Below, piece after piece: positions 55,630-64,000 of a stretch of 64,000 nt of DNA (positions within the stretch are counted from its first letter, which is position 1; each line of letters begins with the position of its first letter). Origin of the DNA: Allodiplogaster sudhausi (lineage: Eukaryota > Nematoda > Chromadorea > Rhabditida > Diplogasteridae); the NCBI GenBank assembly GCA_945643635.1, contig CALZFC010000005.1, forward strand, positions 8,146,501-8,210,500, in the 5' to 3' direction. Under the pieces are notes generated by a model, which made no database searches, was not told the origin of the DNA, and saw only the letters and a program-made list of their open reading frames with translations. The position numbers were made by a program, and so were the translations under genes.

Positions 55630-57624
55630 GCCTCTCTCTCAACGCTCCCCATCCTTATAGTCTCTCTCCTGTTCTGTCTTCGTCTCTCCGTTCCTCTCTA
55701 TCTTCAACCCTAACTTTTCAACTTTCGAGCTGTCCCGTACAGGTGAGGATTGATCCGGAGACGTCTTACGTCCTCATCGGAACACGCCACGGCAACCGCA
55801 ACCCGGACACCTTCGTGCAGGTTGCCAATCGCACCTGGGGCCTGGAGGGCTCTCTCGAGCTGACCAGTGTAAGAATACTCTGCCAGTTTTCTATGTAAAA
55901 TGTCTGGGTTCTGCAGATTGGGAAGCGCCAAGCATACGGACTCGGCCGGGAATTCCGGCGGTTCATCGGCACCCAGATCGTCGGCACGAACTATCAGCCA
56001 TCCGAGGCGAAGTTCTACTCTTCCTCTGCCAACAGATGCCAAGCCACTCTGCAGGTCATTCAATGCTTTTGTCACTTCCCCCCAATAAGGCCGCTTCCAT
56101 CAGGTCGTGCTTGCCGGCATCTTCCCTCCGAGCGGCTACGCTGAGTGGAACACGCAGAGCTTCGACAACTGGTCGCCCGTGCCCTACACCATCGACGACC
56201 CTCTTCTGCGCATGTATTCTATCAAGAACTGCATCAATTCGGATAAGGGTTTGCAATATTTATTTCTTCATAACGAGGCAATATTATGCATTTTGCTGGC
56301 CTTAAAAGTATTGCTAAAGTTCAATTCTCCAGCCTGGCAACCCATCGACGATGAAACGCTGCCCGACCTGGTGGAGCTGGTGGAGAAGTCCAAGCCACTG
56401 TTCGATTACATGGTCCAGAGCGACTCGCAGAGAGAGCCAACCATCGTGGATGCCGCTGACATCGCGGACAACATTATTCAGATGGTTCGGTCATTCTCAT
56501 CTTTTGGCAATTTGGCACAATGCCAACAAGAAAAGAATCTGTAGAAAGAAAGAAAACGATCTTACAAATACATTTGATTCAAGGACTTTTACAATGCTCC
56601 ATACCCGGCCTGGCTGGCGAATCCGACGTTGGAAGGCTACAACGCCTCGTCAATCCGGCGGGCTTATCTCAACTTTGGTCAGGAAGATCGTTGGTAGCAG
56701 GCGATTGTAAATGAGCAGTTAATCAGTGGTAATATATATTAGTTAGTAATAATTCCATAAAATATGTTTGTTTTATGGGAAGGAGAGAGTATTCGAATTG
56801 TAACTTTAGTGGAAGCGTTCACGATTCGCTGCGCCGACTACGAGCCCTGCCGTGATCTGATGGGCGGTGTCTGGGTCCAGCACATTCTCACTTCACTCGA
56901 CTCAGCCAATCTGGGCAAGGGACCCAAGCTCATCGGATATGCTTCGGTCAGGACAACCTTTTACTTGTCTTCTTCAATTTTCAGAATATATTTTGAAGAA
57001 TTTGGAATAACGGTTAGATGAACGGACTGTGATTACGACTGGATGGCCTGTGATAATATACAAAAGATTTTAAGCTACTCGGAAATTGCAGCACACGGAG
57101 GTGACGTTGTCTACGATGAAACTGCTCGGGATCGACAAGAAGGAGCTGACCACTTCGGCCGGATTCGTCATCGAGTTCAAGAAGAACGCGAATGGGCCGG
57201 CCGTCCGTCTCCTCAACCACGACCCGAATCCGATCGATGACCACGTCATCTACAAGGTTCAGTTTGTACTTTGACTCACTCTGATGAAGCAGACTATAAA
57301 GTCGATTTCTTTGAGAGCAAGCTGCAGCCTGAACTGGCGGCGCACGCTTCTGCAGAAGGCTGGATTCCACTCGACAAATTCAAGGAGTACGTTTACTTCG
57401 CACCCAGAAACATGAACAATTATGCGAATGTAGTGCGAAAAAATTCACTGAGTTCACTAGAGAATTGTTTTATAATAACTTTACATTAAAAATGAAAGAA
57501 GTAAGCCCACTGCTTTGTAATTGTAATGCTGAAGCTGAAACTGGCTATGTTCAGGTACGCGAATGCTCGTGCCATCACAGACTGGCATTCCGCCTGCGGA
57601 ATCGAGCCTTGCCCCAGTCAATAA
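55488..57624 (+). CDS. Secreted histidine acid phosphatase, paralogue B
   Basis: Ten exons: 55488-55568, 55743-55868, 55917-56054, 56104-56248, 56333-56484, 56584-56677, 56810-56946, 57092-57256, 57316-57386, 57555-57624 (392 residues). Signal peptide MYPRSLIALVVLAVCAAG, then RHGNRNP (H43), DNWSPVPYTIDDPLLRMYS, DLMGGVWVQHIL, HTEVTLSTMKLLGIDKKELT (H292) and a C-terminal ITDWHSACGIEPCPS typical of the acid phosphatase end. Intron 1 most simply uses a GC donor (AAT|GCTAGT at 55569), because the GT alternative at GAA|GTGCTG would drop a segment present in the sister genes. It lacks the hydrophobic tail of A, so it is presumably soluble and secreted or lysosomal. Confidence 0.87.
55574..55632 (+). 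repeat. CT microsatellite in phosphatase B intron 1
   Basis: Pure CT run of about 50 bp. Confidence 0.85.
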
Positions 57625-58270
57625 GCAACCATTCAATACGTTACAATTTGTAATAAACATATTTCCAACTGACTTAACTGCGCGAAGAAATATTACTGAT
57701 ATCGCTAAGTTGTATTGATGATTCTTTGGTTTGGCTACATACATACATATGTATATTAATTTGAGCTGTTAATGAAGCACAAAATAGAACGAAGGAAGCT
57801 GAAGAGGCAGATCAATTAGCACCAGTTTTTTTGCACGGCAATCGAGATGACAGCTAACTAGGGCATGCTTATTCTTACATCCAACACACCTTTTTGATTT
57901 CATCTTCACTCTTTCTCGTTTTAATGATAAGTTGATGATGAGGTCACGGACTCTATAGCATCGATTATAAATCTATCTTGCCCGAAATGTAGGCTACGTA
58001 TACTCCTCGAAATAAAAAAGTTTTCCTTCTCTTTTTATTGGATATCTACATCTTCGAGTTTCCTTGATCGTTGAATATATCAAGCCAGCTTTCTTAGTGT
58101 AACAATCAGAGCACCTACTAAAAGTTTACTTGTTATTAGGTTAAATATTGACACGTTTTTCTAGATATTACATTCAACTAACAAATAGGCATGTTTGCGG
58201 TGCTTGCGGCAACGAGAACTCCCTTCGAAAAATATGTATGTACATGTATAACATTCCTTTTCTTCCAGCA
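57625..58270. other. Spacer B - unrecognised gene
   Basis: 0.65 kb, AT-rich, no gene. TTTTCTTCCAG ends at 58268, two bases before the next ATG, a possible trans-splice acceptor or 3' splice site. Confidence 0.5.
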
Positions 58271-59577
58271 ATGCTGCGTTACCTGCAGCCACTCGCGGCA
58301 TGCAGCAATGGCGACAGCAACAGCGTGCTGGCCGTGTCGTCCCACGCCGTCCTCCTCGCCGTCTGCATTCGCCCCCTGTCCCCCGACCACTCCACTCCAC
58401 TCCAGAAGTACGCCATCATCCCTCTCGATGGCTTCCCCACCGATGGCCATCCCATCGACCACGCCACTTACATACTTCCCAGTGGCAACTCTCCAGATGC
58501 TCCATGCCAAGTGGATCCTCCCCATTTCACGGCCCGCTTTGCCAGTGATCAAAGTCTCTTCGCCATGTACAAGGACAAGAAGAATCCATTCAGATTTGTC
58601 CTCGTCAACTTCTCTTCTCTCTCTCCTCTCTTCGAAGGAGTAGTCAAGCGATCTCTTGTGCTCGGTATCACCATTCGAGAGTTGTGCTATCGGTTATCCA
58701 TGGACTTCATTCCTCCGGTCGCCCAAGGGGAGCATCACCTCTTTGTGTGGATCTCCTATCATCAGTGCCGAGAGCGGATCTACATCCGAGTGAATGAACA
58801 TACCGATGACATCATCAACCATGCGATGGTAGTGGAGGAGACGCAGAGTAACACAGGGAGAAGAGTGTCAGACGCCAGAGTAGCCGTGGAACTCGGGAGG
58901 ACAGCCTACTTCTATGGAGGGCGCAAGCGATGCGTCTTGGATCGGGAGGATGGACAGTGCTCGACTTGGCGGGTGGATCGACTGGCTTTCTCCAGCAAGT
59001 GGAAGTGCTACGACATGATTCATCGCAATTTTATTGTCTTCACTCGTACAGTTGGAAAAGCAACTCGACAACAGATTGTTTGTTTCCACATCATTTAGAT
59101 AGTTACTAAATTATTCTTCAACAGACAATTGAATCAGGTCTACGGGTGGCATAACAGAGCGAATAAGATAGGATAGTTTTTGATTTTAGTTATTTTTGTG
59201 ATAACAGCTGGTAGACATCGAGAGTGGACTCCCGCTCCGTCTGCCTTCTCTCAACTTGAAAGACGGAGCAGAATTCGTCGCCTCTGCTGAAAGTTCTGCA
59301 CACGGAAGAATCGTTTTCTCCGACGGCGTTAATGTGTTTACGGTATCATTAATTTTTTATTACAAAAAATAAGAACCAATATAAAGTGATAACAATCAGT
59401 GATTCTCTCGCTTATTTTATCGCTTCTTAAGTGTTTCCGCCCTGGGGTGGTACCTACTCTCTTCTTGATTGCACGGTCCGTTTGTTGGAGTCATCTGAGT
59501 GAGACGCAGCAAGAAGAAGCACTAAGGAGCTCTTCACTTCACTTTAATTCTTTCCTCTCTTTCTGTCTGACTTAGAG
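58271..59577 (+). CDS. Unrecognised protein, large first exon
   Basis: Not recognised. A 260-codon open exon (58271-59050) with codon use like neighbouring exons starts MLRYLQPLAACSNGDSNSVL and ends FIVFTRT. A second exon (59208-59342) reads LVDIESGLPLRLPSLNLKDG and ends NVFT. Short alternating hydrophobic/polar segments (for example HHLFVWISYHQCRERIYIRV, RTAYFYGGRKRC) suggest beta-sheet, perhaps a propeller, but no repeat could be aligned. No signal peptide or membrane helix is evident. The 3' end is unclear: after the CTTCTTAAG acceptor one frame runs to a stop at 59575, another reads PPWGGTYSLLDCTVRLLE and stops near 59501. It sits between phosphatases B and C and shares nothing with them. 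It has far fewer introns than other genes here. Confidence 0.5.
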
Positions 59578-60792
59578 TTATCTGAATCTCCTTTATCAAA
59601 TCACACTTTGTAGCGATTTTGGAGCTATGAATAAACGTATTTCATACTTATGATCAAACTCTATCTCGACCGCTATAAGATGATGAATGGGCATTTGCTT
59701 GTTGAACAGGAAAGCCATTAAGGCAATATGGAGAAAAAGGAAACTGTAATCGTAATGATGATAAATGATATGGATCGACAAAATGAGACCACAAATTAGA
59801 TAAGGCTGCTTTTCTGAAACTGAGCGGTGTCTCTTGAATAGAAAAAAAACCGAGAGTGTAACCTAAGTGGGCGGATAAGGAGGAGAGATTAACATGGTTC
59901 TCCTGTCACTTTTTCACAGCCAAACAGACTATTCCCATTTGGCAAAGAAGGTTCTAAGATGTCCTTCAGAAAAAGTGTATTCATTGAAAAAGCAATAGAA
60001 TTAAAAGGAATGAATAGAGATCAGAAACCAAGTCTATTCTGCCTGAACGATTCCAATGGGATTTTCTTGCGTCGCTTTCTGAGACAGAATCTCTGACTTC
60101 GTAAACGCGATGTTTACTCTATGTAAAGATCTCGTTCCAATTGAAACTTTCATTGTAGGAAATAAATGTGCTGGACAACGTAAATGGTTGTGCGAAGACT
60201 TTACGACGCATAAAGTGAAAGATCATTGAACTTCATGAAGAAAATAAGATGAGAGTTGGAGAGAGAAAAACGAAATGGAAGGGGTAAAAATATACTGGAT
60301 TAAAGAAAGAAATAAAAAGAAAACCGATAGTTCCGTTTCAAGAAAATAGAGGGTGAAAGATAGAGGGCGAGAGAATGAGAGATAGAGAGATAGAAATAAA
60401 GGGATAGAGGGAGAGAGATAGATAAAGAGAAACCGAGAAAGAGATCCTCGTCCATGTGTCCTTGTGCCCTTTCAGTGCTGTCTTTGAAATGATGGTTCCC
60501 ATGTGTGTCGTTTGGTCAACGTACCGGTTGGAGGAGTGTTTACGAAGCTCTTTCTCGGTCAGATCTTCACTATAAAACGGCGTGGCAGGAGAGCTCCGCT
60601 TCAAGAGACAACTCATCCTCTGACATGGGGATGAGACAAATTGGTGAGACCGCCTACCTTATCTTCTTTTTCCTTTGTTTAGATTCATCAACAGTTCGCC
60701 ATATATCTTGAAGAACAGTATATCTGATGTCCATGTTTCTAGACAGAAGATATTCCTAGCGAGTTGAGCTGTGCCTTTGCAGGGGTAAGAAA
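59578..60792. other. Spacer before phosphatase C
   Basis: 1.2 kb, AT-rich, with a GA/GATA-type tract (60355-60440). No gene recognised. TTTGCAG ends at 60781, 11 bases before the C start codon, a likely trans-splice acceptor. Confidence 0.45.
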
Positions 60793-62860
60793 ATGCGGTC
60801 GTGGTTCGTCGTCTCTGCGGCGCTTCTTGTCGCCTTCGCCTCGGCAGAAGAAGACGAGAAGCTTCCCAAGAAGACCAATGCACGTTTTCATATTCAATGA
60901 TACATTTACAAAAATGAATATATTATACAGTTGAAAATGATGAAGAAGCACATTTGAAGGTGAAGCTGGACAAGGGGACGACTCTTGTCCTCTTCGGCAC
61001 CCGCCACGGAAACCGTAACCCGGAGACATTCGTCGAGGTGCCCGATCGTAGCTGGGGTCAGGAGGGCGAGCTCGAGCTCACCAGCGTCAGTCTCTCTCTC
61101 TCTCACTCTCTCTCTCTCTCTCCCCCTCTCTCTCTCTTACTATCTCACATTGGTCACTTTTCATGTCGATCTGTGTCATTCTTCTATTCATCCTTTTCTG
61201 TCAGATTGGCAAGAGACAAGCGTACGGACTCGGCAAGGAAGTTCGTGATTTCATTGGAGCCAAGCAACTGATTGGCAAGAACTTCCAGCCTTCCGAGGCT
61301 AAGTTCTACTCTTCTTCTGCCAACAGATGCCAGATGACTCTGCAGGTTAATCGATAGTTGTTGCGAGCAGACAACGAGTTCTATTTTCACTTATCATTTT
61401 TAATCAATAACAAATCATGTCTGCAGTCTGCTCTGGCCGGTCTGTACGACCCCTCCGGCTATGCCGACTGGAACAAGAAGAACTTCGAACACTGGTCTCC
61501 CGTGCCCTACAGCATTGATGATCCCCTCCTCCGCATGTACTCAGTCAAGGGATGCGTCAACTCTGATAAGGGTCAGCAGACGTTCATTCCAATCATTAAA
61601 TATATTTAAAATTAAACAACAAAATGATTTCACTGACTTCTTCAGCGTGGGAGCCCGTGTCCAAGGACACCCTCCCCGACCTGGTCGAGCTGGCCAACAA
61701 GTCCAAGCCTCTCCTTGACTATATCGCGAAGAACGAGCCGAAGAGAAAGGGATCGATCTCGGATGCAGCCGACGTTGCTGATAACATCCTGCAGATGGTT
61801 TGTGATCAGCCCTTGATAAACAAACACTTTTATCAACCAGAAACATTGACACTGATATGTAGTACTTAGGTACATACAAAGTTCTAACGGACAGCTTCCT
61901 AAAATAGGTACAGATAAAGCAAGAGGATCGGTGTTGAATGGCTTGCAGGACTTCTACAAGGCCAAGTACCCAGACTGGCTCGCCAAGCCGACACTCGCTG
62001 GCTATGATGCCAAGTCCATCAAGGCGGCTTACCTTAACTTTGGTCAGCTTTCTTTTTCTTGACACATCACGGATGTTGGTGATTATAGTAGAAAGTTTTT
62101 TTAAAAATAATTTTCTTTATACATAACGAAGCGAAGCTGTTTGCAGTGGAGGCTCACACGATTCGCTGCGCGAACCACGCGCCGTGCCGGGATCTGATGG
62201 GCGGCCTCTGGCTACAGCACATTCTCTCCTCCTTCGACTCCGCCGCACAGGGCAAGGGACCCAAGCTCATCGGATACGCCTCCGTACGATCTCTTCTCCT
62301 CTGCACTCTTCTCAACAAAGCAACTTCTCTTTCCAGCACACCGAAGTGACGCTGTCCCTCATGAAGTTGATGGGCATCGACAAAAAGGAGCTGACCACTT
62401 CGGCCGGCTTCGTCTTCGAGTTCAAGAAGGACAAGGACTCCGGCCTCGTCCGCCTTCTCAACCACGACCCCAACCCCATCGATGAACATGTCATCTACAA
62501 GGTTACTACTATTTTAGTTTTGGAGTTTTCTTCTTCTCTTCAAATTATTGATTTTTCAAGTTCTCATTGAACCAACGGAAAATTCCCATTGCGAAAGTAG
62601 AACGTAAAATTGTTTAAAGAGCAAACTGGAGCCTGAGCTCGCGAAGTCAGCCAACTCAGACGGCTGGATTCCGCTCGACAAGCTCAAGGAGTTAGTTCAC
62701 TTCTTATTCACTCATGGCCATTGTCAAAGTGGTTCCATTGGTTGTGTTGTAAGGACCTGCATTCCAAATGACTTTGTTTCGCAGATTCACTAAGAAGCGC
62801 ATCATCACTGACTGGCAGGCGGCCTGCGGCATCGACCTTTGCCCGACCAAGAAACTTTAG
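60793..62860 (+). CDS. Secreted histidine acid phosphatase, paralogue C
   Basis: Ten exons: 60793-60883, 60931-61085, 61205-61345, 61427-61571, 61646-61797, 61949-62042, 62147-62283, 62337-62501, 62620-62690, 62785-62860 (408 residues). Signal peptide MRSWFVVSAALLVAFASA, a Lys/Glu-rich pro-segment, then LFGTRHGNRNPETF (R55, H56), SSSANRCQMTLQ, YADWNKKNFEHWSPVPYSID, RCANHAPCRDLMGGLWLQ and HTEVTLSLMKLMGIDKKELT (H306). The end is ITDWQAACGIDLCP then TKKL. Exon 2 begins at a TATACAG acceptor and is 29 bases longer than in A and B; intron 1 here uses a normal GT donor. Exons 4-9 have the same lengths as in A and B. All ten exons are open, so the gene looks functional. Confidence 0.9.
61089..61142 (+). 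repeat. CT microsatellite in phosphatase C intron 2
   Basis: CT run beginning just after the donor. Confidence 0.8.
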
Positions 62861-63519
62861 ATCGAGTAAGGAACCGTTGTATTCTTTCTATGACAGCTGT
62901 AAATGAAAAGAACACCAAAATTCTATACAATTTAGCCTAATCTTCATGTTTCTTTCCAGATATCTAGCGCAACAGACTACGCGTAATACGGCTTGCTAGT
63001 AGGAATATTGCCGGTGTATCTTGATGTTTTTACTATTTTCTGCATGCTTCGAATACATATATATGTATCTGGTTGTATTCAGAAATATTTTGCAATTGAC
63101 AATTTATAAAGGACATTAAAGCTTTTTCCGAACGCTGCTAATTCCAAATTAAACCTTTCGCGTGAAGCATTTTGTAAAATATTCAATATCTGCAAGATAT
63201 TATGCAAGGCAAGCAACGCTCACTTCCTCCAAAATGGCAATTTCGACTCGACAAGAATAGCAAGTTGTATGTCTACTGATAATGGAATGCTGAAGGTGAT
63301 GTCTTAGCGCGTGAGAACATCTGAAGTTGTTTCATGCAGTCATTTCAACATCGTGGACAAATGTCAAGATAAGTAAAGTTATGGGAGTAACAATTGAGAT
63401 CGTTGTGTTTATTGATGCTCACTAACTTGAACTTTCTTATTTTCGGAATATGGCTGAAGTACATATGCATGTATTAATTTTGTAATTTAAATATGATAAT
63501 TTGTGATGGAAAAGGGATT
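62861..63519. other. Spacer after phosphatase C
   Basis: 0.66 kb, AT-rich, no gene seen; holds the presumed 3' UTR of phosphatase C. Confidence 0.5.
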
Positions 63520-63915
63520 TCAGCCACGACATGAAAAAATCGACACAGACGAATAGGGGAGGTATTGAGGAATAGGACGATCGAGTGCTGACATAAGAGC
63601 AAGCACTTCAAAATGCTTATTGACCTTTCCATCCGTTTCTTGCTTCAGTAATATCGTGAGATGCCCAATTTTAACAACACTCTTTCCAAAACAATACAAG
63701 TTTATCAGAAGCCGTTGGTTCTGGGAAGAATTGGCGTAAGGAGGTCGCTTCACGCGTAGTGCTAATCCTTGAAGAGCGAGAGCTTGTTGACGGAATGAAC
63801 GAGGTTGATTGTTCTGCTGGCCATGCGAAGACAGACCTTGCTGGCCGAGGTCGTTGTAGACGTCGCGGTTGGAGGAGAGCATCGGGTGCTGCAAGTGGTC
63901 CACAGCGTACGAGCT
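63520..63915 (-). CDS. Partial minus-strand gene at right edge
   Basis: An exon begins after TTTGAG at 63915 and reads SSYAVDHLQHPMLSSNRDVY then NDLGQQ, with a good donor (CAAG|GTCTGT) at 63837-63834. Alternatively the frame stays open to a stop at 63520. GC-rich composition in an AT-rich neighbourhood supports a coding exon. The rest of the gene would lie beyond the window. No family was recognised. Confidence 0.35.
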   Translation of the reverse strand, partial: SSYAVDHLQHPMLSSNRDVYNDLGQQGLSSHGQQNNQPRSFRQQALALQGLALRVKRPPYANSSQNQRLLINLYCFGKSVVKIGHLTILLKQETDGKVNKHFEVLALMSALDRPIPQYLPYSSVSIFSCRG

Positions 63916-64000
63916 CTCAAATTTATTGATTAGTAATTATCTTTTAAAACACTAAATTGTAAATGATTTCCATATCATAAGGACGTCCATACCATGGGGT

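Noticed and set aside
50608..62860. Reading the phosphatases as inositol polyphosphate phosphatases (MINPP)
   Set aside because: HTE resembles HAE, but the helix and cysteine blocks, length and C-terminal DW..C pattern fit lysosomal/prostatic acid phosphatases better.
1..64000. tRNA, rRNA, spliced-leader RNA genes and CRISPR arrays
   Set aside because: No B-box-like or leader sequence and no regular repeat-spacer array was seen by eye; a dedicated tRNA scan was not possible.

Overview
The window is nuclear DNA of a small animal, most probably a nematode. Genes are broken by many short introns (mostly about 45-120 bp) with T-rich ...TTTCAG acceptors. A class-H-type serpentine chemoreceptor, a family known from nematodes, is present. 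Several start codons sit 0-12 bases after a splice-acceptor-like TTGCAG, as expected for spliced-leader addition, and two genes are only 56 bp apart like members of a nematode operon. No species can be named from the sequence alone. All exon boundaries below were joined by hand from splice consensus, reading phase and family alignment.

Layout. 1.2-4.5 kb (minus): a TRIM23-type RING/B-box/ARF ubiquitin ligase with a degenerate GTPase module. 5.0-7.3 kb (plus): LYRM4/ISD11 (Fe-S cluster biogenesis) followed 56 bp later by MAT1 (CAK/TFIIH subunit), then transportin-3 (7.8-13.8 kb). 16.1-18.4 kb: a CCDC50-like coiled-coil protein whose second intron holds a 190-bp Tc1/mariner-type MITE. 19.5-23.1 kb (minus): a fused two-domain rhamnose synthase (4,6-dehydratase plus epimerase/reductase), 18 exons, 646 residues. 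26.0-30.2 kb: ARFGAP2/3. 31.7-33.3 kb: an apolipoprotein-L-domain protein. 35.9-36.1 kb: a broken Ty3/Gypsy reverse-transcriptase relic. 36.6-40.5 kb: two tandem aquaglyceroporins. 42.1-43.8 kb: the serpentine receptor. 44.5-48.6 kb: an unrecognised, highly charged protein. 50.6-62.9 kb: three tandem secreted histidine acid phosphatase paralogues (A, B, C), with a ShKT-domain exon between A and B and an unrecognised gene between B and C. A partial minus-strand gene lies at the right edge.

The genes are mostly housekeeping (ubiquitin ligation, Fe-S assembly, transcription/cell cycle, nuclear import, COPI traffic, nucleotide-sugar synthesis) with expanded secreted and membrane families on the right. 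The most unusual feature is how many introns need a GC instead of GT donor: at least seven, across five genes. In phosphatase A two of these introns have GT in both sister genes. Long CT/GA microsatellites and CATA/TACA repeats fill introns and spacers. No tRNA, rRNA or CRISPR was seen.
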